DNA from: Euprymna scolopes
Lineage: Eukaryota > Mollusca > Cephalopoda > Sepiida > Sepiolidae
DNA: 38,927 nucleotides
NCBI GenBank assembly: GCA_024364805.1
Contig: CM044501.1
Span: 49,628,080-49,667,006, forward strand
Direction: 5' to 3'
Shown: positions 1 through 10,794 of the stretch, piece after piece
How the letters are laid out: each line of letters opens with the position of its first letter
Numbering within the stretch: the first letter of the stretch is position 1
The notes under the pieces: generated by a model
Told to the model about the DNA's origin: nothing
Databases searched by the model: none
What the model saw: only the letters and a program-made list of their open reading frames with translations
Made by a program: the position numbers and the translations under genes

Positions 1-26
1 TAGATAGATAGATAGATAGATAGATA
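1..26. repeat. (TAGA)n microsatellite at window edge
   Basis: About six TAGA units open the window and decay into TATAGATATAGG. The array is probably cut by the window boundary. Confidence 0.9.
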
Positions 27-3000
27 TAGATATAGGCATATGTAAAAGGGCAATTTAAGTGATCTACTAAGTATTCTCCATACGTTATATAATGTTCTAC
101 TTGCTTTGAATTCTCTAAATATAAACAGGAAAAAACATGAAATCTATTTGTCTATTTAATATTCGTACTATAAATGATCTCGCAAATGCTAGAAATTTAC
201 GATTATGTTAAAATTAAGTTAAAGCGACCAGAGAGTAAATCGGTTAACATGTTTTCAATATTGTCACATAAATAGGGGACTTTCATTGATTAATCTCAAT
301 AAGCTGTTAGAAGATATGGCTTGTTTTAATTGTTTAAACGGCATCATGTGCGTGTGGGATTTGTTTTGTATTAAAACAATTTTGTGTTTTTCACCATTGG
401 ATTAAAGGGAATTGTCGACGCGATAATTTCAATTAGCAAAATCTGCGAGTAAAACGCCGAGAGCTTGCTGAGAGAATAAAGAGCACGTGTGGTCTTTTGA
501 AAGTAAGGCAGCTGGAAAAACTGGTGTTTTAATTCTAAAAATCGACTGGATGATTTTCTTTTGATTAATTTCAAAATCCTAATTTACTCACTTTCCTTTG
601 CCACACGTCTCTGTATTGCACAACTTCGAAGTATTTACTTGAATGCCGCTTCGATCCGTTGTTACGGCCATCTTGATTACCACGGTACTTTAAAGACAAT
701 TTCTATCGATGATTTCCTTTAGCGTAATTTATAGGATACATTTACACGAGACAAGATCAAGTAAATTCTTCATTTGTTCTAGTAAGGTGGTGTAGCTTTT
801 CCTTCACAGTCTATCGCTCATCGTTCTTTCGTTGCTACTCATATCTGATGTACAATCAGTTTGAGACACCGGTTATCAATAAATCACCTATATTATGCAA
901 CGTTGTTTCTGATCAATACTGAATAGGTCACTATTTCAGATTAAAGGGAGCAGTGTTTTGAAGGACGGTTACACTTCCGGCAACTCCTCCATCCCACCCG
1001 CCCCCTGTTTGTTGCGACCTTGTCCTGCCATTGGATCAGGTTTGTGGGGACAAGAAAATGTGGCTGGCTCTGCGCAAACTAGTTTTACTTGAAGCAAACT
1101 CCTAGCTCTTGGTCTCCATCATCTATGAGATAATCAGATTGTCTCCATTTTTCCGACAGCTGAACTATATCGCCTCATACCTAAACGAAACACATGAGAA
1201 TTTGTCAATAAAAGTGTGTGAAAAACTGCAGATAAGTAAGTTTTCACTAATATAATATTAAGCTATTAGGTGAGATGATATGAAGATTTTTCCGTTTACT
1301 TTTTAATTAACTTCATATATTCTCGTTCGTTGCGTTGTTCTCGCCAACTGTCTTGTAAAGATATATTACAGCAACAAGGAATATATTTTGTGATAATCGC
1401 TCAGGTAATTACATAATATCTCTTGTGTTTCTTACAAATGCATAGTGATTGATTTTTCTATTATTTGTTATTATCGGTGAATCTTAATTTCCTCCTTTTT
1501 CTCACACGAATAAATTTGTATAACTCATTATAGAAGTGAGTCGGCCACATGTACGTTAACTTTTATTATGCAGAAAACATGACACAGTCTGAATAGGAAT
1601 AAAATATAAATCACTTATTTATAAGTAACAACAGATATTACCAATCGTGAATGAAGTAGTTATATGTTTTTGTTTTTTAATACATTTCCATACAATACAG
1701 TAGGCGGGAATAAAAAGTTGCATAACAATCGATAAATTATTGCTTCGCAAATTACTATTTTTAAAAATTATATTTGACCATAATTTATAGAAGTTATTAA
1801 AAAAGTAACAATAAAAATAATCATGAAGATATTAATTTTTATGCAGTTATTGTTAAATTCCGTCACGAATGACGGCACATCAGAATACGCTTCAAAGATT
1901 TCTGGTCAGTTTTTGTTTGAACATTTCCTATAAAACACTCAGTTATGAGGAAATCGACTGTAATGAAAAAATAAAAACAATACTAATTATGATAAAAACA
2001 ACAACAGATTAATCCTACGAGATTAATAAGTGTAAAAATTTAATCATATCTTCTTATAATAGCACTGTAAAAATAAAACAAAAAGAACAATATGTTCAAA
2101 TAATAATTTGAATAATAAAATGCAAAAAATAGAACTATTCTTTCTCTTTTTTTACACATTAAAATAAGCGTAGTACTAGTTGTTATACAAGTTAAGTTTA
2201 GATCATAGATAAGTAATCTCCAGCTATTAACCATAATGCAAAGCTGTCTGTAAAAGTGAATAGATTGGGTTTATCCGAATTTTCGGGCGTGTGTCTATAT
2301 CGCAACAAACGATCGAACTGGTTACAAAATTATCAAGCTTGAATCAGAACTTTAAACAGTTGCATGTTCAGCAAGAATAAAAAGCTGTGAAATTTTTTTT
2401 AATAAAAGCTACATGTACAAATTGCTAAATATCGATTTCTGACACTTATAGATACTTTATTTTAGAAACAATAAAATGTGCTTTGTTCTTTTCAGTTTTT
2501 ATATTTAATCTTGCCTCCTTTTTTTTAAATATCGATACGTATAAAACGTCTAAATGAATTTCCAACTTCAGAAGCAAATCTATTGCCACTGCTACGCACG
2601 TACATCGAAACACCTGTTTTCATATCATTATTCTTCTATATGATACGCTTGATATTACATGCTAACTACTCTATACTTTCGGCCATAGCAAAGGGCGCTA
2701 TCTCTAGCTGAATTCAGAAATGAGTTTTCATGAAATAATCTAAATGTTGCTAAATCTAACGTCTTTTGCTATACTTAATTCTCATATCCATCATTACACT
2801 AAGAAAAGCTTATCAGAATGATATTTGTCGAACATTACTTTCAACTATTTATCCCAATTGTTATCAAAATACCACGGTTCTCCTAGTAATCAATGTTCAT
2901 AATTTAAGTTAACAATCACTGGCTATTTAACATCATAATATCTATTTCCCTTTTAATCTGTATTGCGTTTTTTGACGTTTGATAATCACACTAATAATTT

Positions 3001-3556
3001 CGTTGACAATGTAAAATTGCATGCGTATCCGAATAACAATTTCGATAAATATTTAATCTTCTGGCATTTTTCATTTTCATAATCATCGATCAGTAGAGTA
3101 ACTTTATTCCTGATACAATAAACGATTAATAGAATACTCTATGCTTTTGGTATTTTTATCATCTAGATATAAGGATCAATGTATAATTATTTTATCTGAT
3201 ACGATTTTCTATCTTCAGAATACATTATTATCCGAAGTACTCTTTTTTTCGTAATCTCGGTTAAAAGAAAATGGAATTAATGATTAATTAATCGTTCGAG
3301 GAGAAAGTTCCTGTTGAATTTTTAATTGTGATTTTAAATGACGTATTTCCAATTAAGTTTTTGTTATAATATTTTTACCTTATATATCATTTAAAGAGTG
3401 TTTTGCGCTATATCTAATCCATCTATACTCCTATGAATTCGTTTTTTGTGTGTATTGATATTCATATAAAATCCTTCTTTTCCATTTATCTGAAAAGAAA
3501 ATACAACTTATACATGGGTTGTAGAATTTCATTCACTAGCTAAAGATCTAACCTAT
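27..3556. other. anonymous AT-rich DNA, no gene seen
   Basis: About 3.5 kb with no ORF that resembles a known protein on either strand. The two short ORFs present (minus strand, 371-574 and 2040-2234) have no recognisable motif and look like chance ORFs in AT-rich DNA. The only compositional change is the GC-richer patch at 940-1235, listed separately. Confidence 0.6.
940..1235. other. GC-richer patch with CCAAT-like box and splice-donor-like end
   Basis: This stretch is clearly richer in C and G than its surroundings, with runs such as CATCCCACCCGCCCCC near 990-1010. It contains CCATTGG near 1030. It ends near CTGCAGATAAGTAAG around 1230, which resembles a 5' splice donor. It could be an exon with promoter, or part of an old element. 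No protein similarity is recognised, so this is only a pointer. Confidence 0.2.
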
Positions 3557-4358
3557 TTGCATATTCTTTTAAATATTCATTTTAATTAATTCACTATTAG
3601 TATATTCGGTTTTTTTATGGGATGATCATCTTTAGTTAACTAGTATGTGTAATTATATTAATGCAGATATTCTACATAATTTATACTTGCATAATATTTG
3701 CGTAAAAATGTTATAGTAAACACAAAATTGTTTCCGTATATATCTATGTATACGCATATATTTTTATTTAACAAATTTTGCCTACAAAACTCCTCCTTGA
3801 GTTTTTGGTCTACAGACAGGAAACTTCATATATAAGGTATTTAGATTCATGCGAAACTTTATATTTGGGTTTACCCGGGAAAAATCGGTGCAAAAGTGCG
3901 AAAATTACAAAAGAATAAAGAAATTTGTCAGGTGAAGGTCGAACGCCGGCATTAAAAATGCATAATCTAGTATCTATTGCTCATTCTTTTAAACATAATT
4001 CCCTATTAGGTTTCGGTTTTCTTATGTGATGCTTATTTTTAGTTAACTATTACGTGTAATTATATTCATGCAGATATTCTACATGATTTATACTTGCATA
4101 ATATTTGCGTAAAAAGTTTATAGTGAACATAAAATTGTTTCCATATATATTTATGTATACGTATATATTTTTGTTTAACAAATTTTGCCTACAAAACTCC
4201 TAGAGGTTTTTGTCTCCAGAACTGAAACTTCATATATTAGGTATGTTAATCTAGCCCGGAAAAATCGGTGCAAATGTGTGAAAATTAAAAAAAAGAAATT
4301 TGTCTGGTTATGGTTGAACACCGGCATTACGAATGCATAACGTAGTAGGTATTAGTTC
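3557..4358. repeat. ~400 bp repeat in two tandem copies
   Basis: Copy 1 (about 3557-3977) and copy 2 (about 3978-4358) align over nearly their full length with small indels. Shared landmarks in the same order are ATTCTTTTAAA at the start, TTAGTTAACTA, TGCAGATATTCTACAT, CTTGCATAATATTTGCGTAA, AACAAATTTTGCCTACAAAA, GGAAAAATCGGTGCAAA, and CGGCATTA..AATGCATAA at the end. Copy 1 carries roughly 30 extra bases around 3848-3880. No ORF is conserved between copies. It is a two-unit satellite-like duplication or an element of unknown class duplicated in tandem. Confidence 0.8.
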
Positions 4359-4535
4359 CTATTTTAATTTTTAGCCTTGCAGCAAAAATGTTTTCATAGC
4401 CCAATCATTGACGACAGAGGCAAAATAAATCGTGAGCTGAAAGTTTTGGTTTCGGTTCTCGGTGGTGGCGCATGAGTCTTTTTTATACTTTTTGAATCAT
4501 TACTATATATTGCATCCAATCTATCTATCTATCTA

Positions 4536-4709
4536 TCTATATATGTATAAAAGTGAAAATTTCTGTCTGTCTTTTCTCTATGGTAGTTAAGGGAGACTAT
4601 TATAGAGAAAGGCATTACTTTACATATTCACACTTTTTAAATATATACATATGCATATAACCTTATGAACAGTACATAGGGCCCGAGCGAAGCCGGTCGG
4701 AACTGCTAG
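4536..4709 (+). mobile_element. short non-autonomous Helitron, copy 1
   Basis: The 5' end TCTATATATGTATAAAAG follows an A and sits at the edge of a (CTAT)n run (4520-4540). The 3' end is a GC-rich subterminal segment, GGGCCCGAGCGAAGCCGG, that can form a weak hairpin, followed by CTAG and a T. TC at the 5' end, CTRR at the 3' end, insertion between A and T and no target duplication are the Helitron hallmarks. At 174 bp it codes for nothing. Its interior (about 4600-4681) recurs on the opposite strand at 21634-21710. The 3' end is called type II here, to separate it from copies 2-4. Confidence 0.75.
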
Positions 4710-4713
4710 TATA

Positions 4714-5172
4714 TCTATAAAAGTGAACGTGTCCGTGTGTGTGTGTCTGTGTGTTCGGGTCGAAAATTTGAGTTGCCAATATAAATGTATGTGTGTTTGC
4801 ATGTCTGCCTAAAATTTCGACAGAGGCGACAGATTTTCACAAGATCAGTATCGTTTTGAAGCTTGATCCCTCAGAAGACAAATACCGAAAAAAGCATTAA
4901 TTTCTTCACCCTCAAGTAGCCACTTTTCTACAGGGAGGGGTCGCTTTTTTCGCCGATATTTTCGAAAGTCATCACCTTTTTTCGATTGTCTAGCCTTAAT
5001 TTAAACCTATGTCACTTGCGGTTTGACGGAGGTCGTAACTACAAAAACATCAGGTTTTCCCCCGTTCTTTTCTTCCTTTACGGTACGGGATCGAGCGTGC
5101 CTTCCCACTACCACTTTTTTTTGCCCAACACACGCCTCCAAACACCCGGGCAATGGCAGGCTAAAATGCTAG
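4714..5172 (+). mobile_element. non-autonomous Helitron, copy 2, head to tail with copy 1
   Basis: It starts TCTATAAAAGTGAACGTGTC after an A, four bases (TATA) beyond the CTAG of copy 1. It ends in a segment with CACCCGGGCAATGGCAGG, then CTAG and T (type I end). The interior, with CGACAGAGGCGAC, a segment near CTGATCTTG on the other strand, and GTCGCTTTTTTCGCC, is shared with the minus-strand copies at 21760-22030 and 23100-23400. It lacks the ~390 bp block found at 23430-23870, so it is an internally deleted family member. The ORF at 4986-5195 in this interval is not credible as a gene. Confidence 0.8.
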
Positions 5173-5244
5173 TCTTTTATATTACAATCGTTTAAAAATA
5201 TTTATGTCTTCTTTTCACAACGTTAAATACAAAAATGAAGAAAT

Positions 5245-6215
5245 ATGATTCGCACAATTTTCCCTTTTCAAATAAATCTAGGGCGATAATCTGCTGAAAA
5301 AGCTCGCGTTATCAACAAAATGTTTAGCCCAGAAACCACTACTGAACGTGTAGCCATATGGTGATGAAAGGAATTTCGTGGTTTCGACGAGAGTATAGTA
5401 AATGATGAGATTAGTGGTCGGCCATCGGATCTTGACAGCGACCTTAGTCCAATCCAATCTACGTACAACTGTTCGAGAACTTGCTTATGAATTAATCGTA
5501 ACGTGTACGACGATTTCCAACCAATTGAGAGAGATTGGAAGACAAAAATATTGATATATATCTCGCGAATTGAACGGAAACAAAAAAATGTCGTTATGAT
5601 GTGTCATCTTCCCTTCTATTACGCAGCAGGAATGACCCATTTATCGACATAGTTTTGGCTTGCGATGAAAAGTGGATTCTTTACTGGTTAGACGTCGATT
5701 AACCTCCACGACACTTCCTGAAGAGTTGTACTAAAAGATTACCATGCTGACTGTTTGGTGGTATGTGACGAGTTTCATTCATTACAATTCTTTTAATGCA
5801 GACGAAACCAGACGGCGGAGAAGTACTGTAAATATATGGATGAAATGCATCAGAAACTTCAACAACACCCAGAATTAGTAAACAGAAAAAGGTCTATTCT
5901 TTTCCTCAATATTGCGCAACAACACGTTGGTAAACGAACTGGGCTACGAAACTGTGCCTCAACTGCCATACTCTCATGACGTCTAACCTACTGATACTAC
6001 TTTTAAGCATCATAGCAACTCTTTTGCGTGAGAAATATTTAAGAAACCTAAGCGATATCAAAAACGCTTCAGCAAATTTTTACGTTACTTGTTTTACGTT
6101 GGCAAAAAGTTTGATTGTACTTATTTCGACCAATATTATTTGTTTCAGGCGCAAAATATCCCTCTGAATTAAAAAGTTTAAAACTGCAAGAACTTTCCTG
6201 CCAACCTGATACATT
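5245..6215 (+). pseudogene. broken mariner-family transposase
   Basis: Reading across frames, the plus strand gives the whole mariner transposase in order. MIRTIFPFQINLGR is the N-terminal helix-turn-helix region starting at 5245, followed by SAEKARVINKMF and SPETTTERVAIW near 5290-5360. SGRPSDLDSDL lies near 5415, TISNQLREIG near 5510, CDEKWILY (first catalytic Asp) near 5661, and MHQKLQQHPELVNRK near 5845. The end, SLN..NCKNFPANL, is near 6165-6210. Several in-frame stops and frameshifts interrupt it. Codons between CDEKWILY and WLDVD are deleted, and the usual HDNARPH block is reduced to LNIAQQHV, which removes the second catalytic Asp. The pattern is closest to Hsmar1-like mariners. No terminal inverted repeats were identified. 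It cannot be active. Confidence 0.85.
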
Positions 6216-6716
6216 CACCTAACACTTTTTGACTGTCTTTATGCAAATTTATCGTTAACGTAATTCTTCTGGTTATTCAAAACTTTTTCACACAAGAATC
6301 GTTCATGATTCACTTATTTTGAAAGAAATTCCCAAAACTCTTACACTCTTAGCGCAACACTGGAATTTCACCTATTTTTATTGGCTAAAAGAGCGATAGA
6401 TACAGATAGAGGACCCATGTATTTGGAGTATTTATTCTAGAGGAGTACATCCCCTGCCCTGACTTTTTGACTTAAAAATACTACGAGAAAAGCAAGTCGT
6501 CAGCCACTCATACTTGATTCGATTAATTGAATTAGAAAATATAACTTCATTAAGTAAATTGATTCCATTCCTATGAACTATAATAGGAAAGTACATTTAA
6601 TAACCATTAAATATATGTTCTTAATACTTTATTAATACTTAAATTTACATTCAATTAGTAAGGTTGATTTATGTTATAACTCATTGCTTAACTACTAAAA
6701 TATATTAATGTAGAAG
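6216..6716. other. anonymous DNA between mariner and Ty3 fossil
   Basis: About 500 bp of AT-rich sequence with no recognised protein, repeat or RNA. It may include the 3' flank of the mariner element. Confidence 0.5.
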
Positions 6717-6987
6717 TGTAACCTCCTTAACTCGTCCCAATGCACTGAGTAACCGTATGTCTTGTAACGTCACCTGTTTAGCGTCTGAACAGCCAAAGCT
6801 CTGCCTTTACACATCCAAACGACCTGCTTTATATTTCATTCATCCACGTTAATTTCGCGAGATTACACGAAACAGTTTCTGTTAAATATCACAAACGACA
6901 TCTTGCTTTTTCTTTTTCCTGTCTAACGCGCATAATAGGCAGACACGTGGGCGCTTCACAGGAAGGTCGTGTGTACGTCCGTTCCTA
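6717..6987 (-). mobile_element. probable 3' LTR of a Ty3/Gypsy fossil
   Basis: Read on the minus strand, a run of six G (a likely polypurine tract, about 6989-6996) lies just downstream of the pol-like stop at 7000-7002. The putative LTR begins there (TAGGAACGGACG) and runs to a GGTTACA end at 6717. Its opposite edge, TGTAACC on the plus strand, fits LTR terminal conventions. The layout pol end, polypurine tract, LTR is standard for Ty3/Gypsy elements. No second LTR is in the window, so the boundaries are inferred. It is a fossil fragment. Confidence 0.4.
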
Positions 6988-6999
6988 TTCCCCCCTGAT

Positions 7000-7353
7000 C
7001 TAATGATCACACAGATGGCAGGAAGGTGGCCCTCTCTTCCCTCGGATGCTTCTTCGAAGGGGGATTGTGCAGGCCTCTTGTTCACTTGCGCTCTCATCTG
7101 CAGTCTGAGGGTCAAAGAACGCTTCCTCCCCTGATAAGCTACTAATATCGGATTCGCTGCTCGATGAGGATGAGGATGGTGCAAACCAGAGCGATGGCCC
7201 ACTGACCTCAGACCCAGAGTCAATCCCGTCATCCAGCGGTGGTTGCAACTGTGTCGCCGGCCTCAAGTCCCTAACATGACGGGGCACACTGTCAACCAAG
7301 ACTGACCGCTGACTCACTACATCGGTCACTATGCCTCGTGTATATCTGTAAGT
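7000..7353 (-). mobile_element. Ty3/Gypsy fossil: C-terminal end of integrase/pol
   Basis: The minus-strand frame reads YTRGIVTDVVSQRSVLVD, then SVPRHVRDLRPATQ, which matches the C-terminal part of Gypsy integrases (a G-x-V segment followed by a RHV-DLRP motif). A Ser/Glu-rich low-complexity tail follows and ends in RRSIRGKRGPPSCHLCDH, a typical Gypsy pol terminus. The rest of pol is absent because the fragment stops at the (TA)n tract starting at 7359. Only this 5'-truncated end with part of the LTR region survives. Family level: Ty3/Gypsy, clade not determined. The overlapping ORF at 6882-7232 is a shadow. Confidence 0.6.
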
Positions 7354-7354
7354 G

Positions 7355-7358
<4 letters not shown>

Positions 7359-7428
<70 letters not shown>
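7359..7428. repeat. (TA)n microsatellite
   Basis: About 70 bp of pure AT dinucleotides, cutting off the Ty3/Gypsy fragment on its left. Confidence 0.95.
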
Positions 7429-7429
<1 letters not shown>

Positions 7430-7431
<2 letters not shown>

Positions 7432-7790
7432 TTAAAAGAATAAGAACGAGATCGAGTGTTTAAGAGGAGACTTATCGGGATAATACAACGCTCAACAAAT
7501 TGCATTGGAGTTTATATAAAGTATCGATTAAAAAAGACAATGTATATATAAAAATATATACTAACATATATCGATTTATTCAATAAAGATGATACACTAA
7601 TTAGGGGTATAGAATATGTAAGATGTATTTATACTATGATATTTCAAAGCCTAATTCTTCCCATCAGAAGAAGAGAGAAGATGTTAGGTAACATAAGAGG
7701 GATTCGATGTCTAGCGAAAGTTACATTAGGAGCGAAATAATTGTGCAGTGAAAGATAAAATATTTAGACTGTTTGGGGGTGGGAAAACTG
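7430..7790. repeat. dispersed repeat, related to 24890-25080
   Basis: The segment around 7650-7740 aligns with 24950-25045. Shared landmarks in the same order are a CTAAT..TTC..ATCAGAAGAA motif, then TGTCTAGC, then GGAGCGAAATAATT (GGGAATGAAATAATT in the other copy). Neither copy shows a protein match. The class is unknown. It may be untranslated sequence of a retroelement, since the other copy lies next to a Penelope-like fragment. Confidence 0.4.
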
Positions 7791-7927
7791 AAGTGGTCTC
7801 TTACTTATTCTGAACCTATAATTGATGTATCATCCTTATGTTATAAATGAATGATTAATTCTATATGCATTAGTATATACTTTATATTGCCATTTTCTTA
7901 TCATATTGATACTCTCGCTCCATATAT

Positions 7928-7935
<8 letters not shown>

Positions 7936-7988
<53 letters not shown>
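7936..7988. repeat. (TA)n microsatellite
   Basis: About 50 bp of TA dinucleotides, flanked by a short CA run and further TA interruptions up to 8003. Confidence 0.95.
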
Positions 7989-7989
<1 letters not shown>

Positions 7990-8003
7990 TTATATATATA
8001 TAT

Positions 8004-8643
8004 GCAAAATATATACGTTAGTACGTAAATATATGCAATGTGTGTTTTTATTCTTATATATGTTTATAAAGATATATGCAAACTTAATAAGATTGATAAA
8101 AAAAGAAAGAGTGAGGACGGGCGTATAAATCCGAACGGGAAAAGAAGGGAAAAAACGATTGCGAGTGTGTAGAAATACACATTACATGACATTCTGTGTA
8201 GTTGTGTGGAAAGCGTTCAGAGACTATTGATATGTAGTCAGATTACTTCCTACGATTTTTAATCTTTCTTCTTCCGTAATCTTTACGAAATAATTATCCC
8301 TGGTAGAACCAACATCTCCACACTCTCCAGAAAAAAATAAATAAACCAACTTTTTTCAGCGAATAGGCATCATCGAAAGAAGAGATGTTCGGATTTGTCA
8401 AGGTTCCAACTTTTTGATCAACTTTTGTTTAAAGATAAGAAATCGAAGAACAATACCCCGGGCAAAAACGGCATATACATCGAACAAAGATGAAGATAAA
8501 GAAGTTATCAGTCATGAAGAAAAATAGATTAGTAAGTATTATATATTGTTTGTTTTCTTTTATTTTTATTTTTTCTAAGTGAAATAGACAATGCAAAGCA
8601 GCAAAAATAAAAAGAAAACGTATCCAATCGCATTAGAATATAA
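8004..8643. other. anonymous DNA, no gene seen
   Basis: About 640 bp of purine-rich and AT-rich sequence. No protein, RNA or repeat is recognised. An ORF reported at 8591-8794 crosses microsatellites and is not credible. Confidence 0.5.
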
Positions 8644-8679
<36 letters not shown>

Positions 8680-8700
8680 ATATATATATATTAGATATAT
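8644..8700. repeat. imperfect (TA)n microsatellite
   Basis: TA dinucleotides with occasional TTA interruptions, leading into the tandem duplication that follows. Confidence 0.9.
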
Positions 8701-8715
8701 TATAAATTTTCCTAA

Positions 8716-9174
8716 TGTGTGTGTGTGTGCGTGTGAGTGTGTGTGGCGCGGTTTATCTCAGCCTACAGGCAATGCAATCCACCCAGGCAAGTAAGGTATT
8801 AAAATGAAGCTTATGACCCAGCAGATGTTTTAATATCCATGTTTGGTGTATGGAAATGCAAAAAAATAACGATTTACTAAACAACGTTTTATTTACTGGA
8901 TATTTTTTCGGTATTCACTGGAAGTTATTATCTCCCTTAGTAAGTTTGATTTACTGTGTGCGTGTGTGTGTGTGTGTGTATGTGTGTATGACGCGGTTTA
9001 TCTCAGCCTACTGATAACCCAGCCAGGCAAGTAAGGTACCGAAATGAAGCTTATGACCCAGCTGATGTTTTAATGATATTTACACCCATGTTTGGTGTAT
9101 GGAAATGCAAAATAAAATGCAAAACAATAACAATTTACTAAACAACGTTTTATTTACTGGATATTTTTCCGGTA
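8716..9174. repeat. tandem duplication of a ~200 bp unit with (GT)n heads
   Basis: Unit 1 (8716-8913) and unit 2 (8955-9174) each start with a GT-rich run and continue GCGGTTTATCTCAGCCTAC, then CCAGGCAAGTAAGGTA, ATGAAGCTTATGACCCAGC, CATGTTTGGTGTATGGAAAT, and AACAACGTTTTATTTACTGG. They end in TCGGTA or CCGGTA. Differences are small indels and scattered substitutions. A 41 bp spacer (8914-8954) separates them. No coding potential is seen. It may be a SINE-like or MITE-like unit, but I see no clear tRNA promoter boxes. Confidence 0.85.
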
Positions 9175-9183
9175 CAAGGACAC

Positions 9184-9207
9184 AAGTTTGCCCAGCTGGG
9201 TAAACTT
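9184..9207. repeat. 24 bp near-perfect palindrome
   Basis: AAGTTTGCCCAG joined directly to CTGGGTAAACTT, with one mismatched pair in twelve. It lies 10 bp beyond the second copy of the tandem unit, and unit 1 has no equivalent. It could be an element terminus or a foldback structure. Confidence 0.75.
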
Positions 9208-9749
9208 GGGTTCTTGTATGGGTAAATAACTGTTACCTAGGATAGAGGATAAGCATATACATAAAATATTAAAAAGAATAACTAAAGCTAATCTCTAAAG
9301 CTAATTTATTAATTTGGCTGTGACAACAAACTTGAATTGGTGGAATAAAAAGCTTTATTGAAAAAATACGTTGAATAAAATCTGGATCGAATTAGGATAG
9401 AGGAAACATTAGGTTCAGAAAAAGCAGTCTAACTTGTTTCAATTAGTCGTAATTTTTAATTAACTCAAATTATTTTTTTACTAATTACCTGACAATGATA
9501 CTCAGTATATAACCTCTATATTGTTCGATCGTCGCTCATGTTTTGTACAAGGCATATCATCACTTCACTACTTTACTGTTAAATAGTTGGAAAGGGATGC
9601 AACTAACAAATAGCAAATATTAGTTGTAGTTAATCGTAATATACCAAACATGAGACGTGGTGATTTTACTTTTTACATTTTATGATTTTAAAAATTATTT
9701 TGGAAATCACAATGAAAAAAATTACATGCGATTCATAGATTTACTAAAA
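9208..9749. other. anonymous AT-rich DNA, no gene seen
   Basis: About 540 bp with no recognisable protein, RNA or repeat. Confidence 0.5.
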
Positions 9750-10097
9750 TCAACGCGGACATTTCATCGCTTTTAAATTCTTATTCACCTCTAAACAAAA
9801 CCCATTAAGACTGATATGTAAAAGGCTCTTAGGAATAGTAGTCAGATTTGTAGGGAAATAGTAAGTAGCGACTTTAGCATTATTTCTAAAATTCGGCATG
9901 TTCTTTCGAATGAAAAATGCGAAAGCAGAAAGTGTATTCCAAAAGACAAGCGGTCTGGGGAAAGAACCTTTCAGGGTAAAACGTTTTTCGACATCTGGTG
10001 ACCTCTCAGACGAAGGGTAAGGATTAGCTGCGTTTTTTGGTTTGTCGAAGATTTTACGTTGTGTAGGTTCAAGTACAGTCGGTTCATCAGATGACAT
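9750..10097 (-). CDS. hypothetical 115-codon ORF, unrecognised
   Basis: An uninterrupted minus-strand frame from ATG (10097) to stop (9750), starting MSSDEPTVLEPTQRKIFDKP and ending LKAMKCPR. The first 45 residues are charged and proline-rich. A stretch near residues 47-62 (SFPRPLVFWNTLSAFAFF) is hydrophobic and slightly recalls the FPRTARLWNSLP block at the end of LINE reverse transcriptases, but neighbouring residues do not support that. I recognise no family. It sits in non-repetitive AT-rich DNA with no neighbouring exon, promoter or polyadenylation signal that I can defend. It could be a chance ORF, an exon or a decayed element. Confidence 0.2.
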   Translation of the reverse strand: MSSDEPTVLEPTQRKIFDKPKNAANPYPSSERSPDVEKRFTLKGSFPRPLVFWNTLSAFAFFIRKNMPNFRNNAKVATYYFPTNLTTIPKSLLHISLNGFCLEVNKNLKAMKCPR

Positions 10098-10685
10098 TCC
10101 GCGGACAGCCTCGATAAATACACACTAGGACTCAAAGTTATCCAAAATATGGGTAGAACTTGGGAAATAGTGGAACTCCTAATAGGTTAAGTTTTTTTTT
10201 ATTTTTCTCAAGAAGGAGAGATTAGGTGATTGATGCATCAGATTTCATGAGACAACAATATACATGAGCAAATGCTGGCTTTATTAAGATACATGATGTT
10301 CGAATTCGTTACTAACCAAGATGAAATTATAAATTTCTGTGCGTTTCCAGTCATGGCTTAAATATCGCAGGGTTTATTTCGCTGCTAAGCAATAATGTTG
10401 AAAAAATATAGTTCTATCTATGTTTTTGTTCATATCAATCCAATAAACGGAAGTACGCATAAATGACTTCAACCTGAAAATCGCCGGATGATCAACGTAA
10501 AATTAGTAGACAATTCTTTTAATAAGCAGTGTTTACATAACTTTTTTTACCAAATAACATGACTTCATGTAGCAAATATATTATCTAATTTTCTTTTTCT
10601 TTTATTTTCTTTTATGGAAGTAACGTCATGAGCTTTTGATTAATTTGGTGCATATATCCCTACGATTTATCCTAGCATCTATTTT

Positions 10686-10794
10686 ACTCGGGCAATTCAA
10701 GGATAAATAGGTATCGTGATGGTTGGTGAAAGTTTATCAGAAAACTGTTTTCCTTTGACATAAAAACTACAATGTTATAGTCAGCTTATAAGCA
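10686..10794 (+). repeat. dispersed repeat, copy A (partner at 12390)
   Basis: Shares with 12390-12494 the blocks CGGGCAATTCAAG, AAATAGGTATCGTGATGGTT, GAAAGTTTATCAG and AATGTTATAGTCAGCTTATA in the same order and orientation, with small indels. The class is unknown. Copy B lies just beyond the 3' side of the minus-strand LINE, so both could be LINE 3' untranslated remnants, but that is inference. Confidence 0.65.

Noticed and set aside
8740-9060. Tandem unit considered as a tRNA-derived SINE
   Set aside because: No convincing A and B box pair with proper spacing and no 3' A tail was seen.
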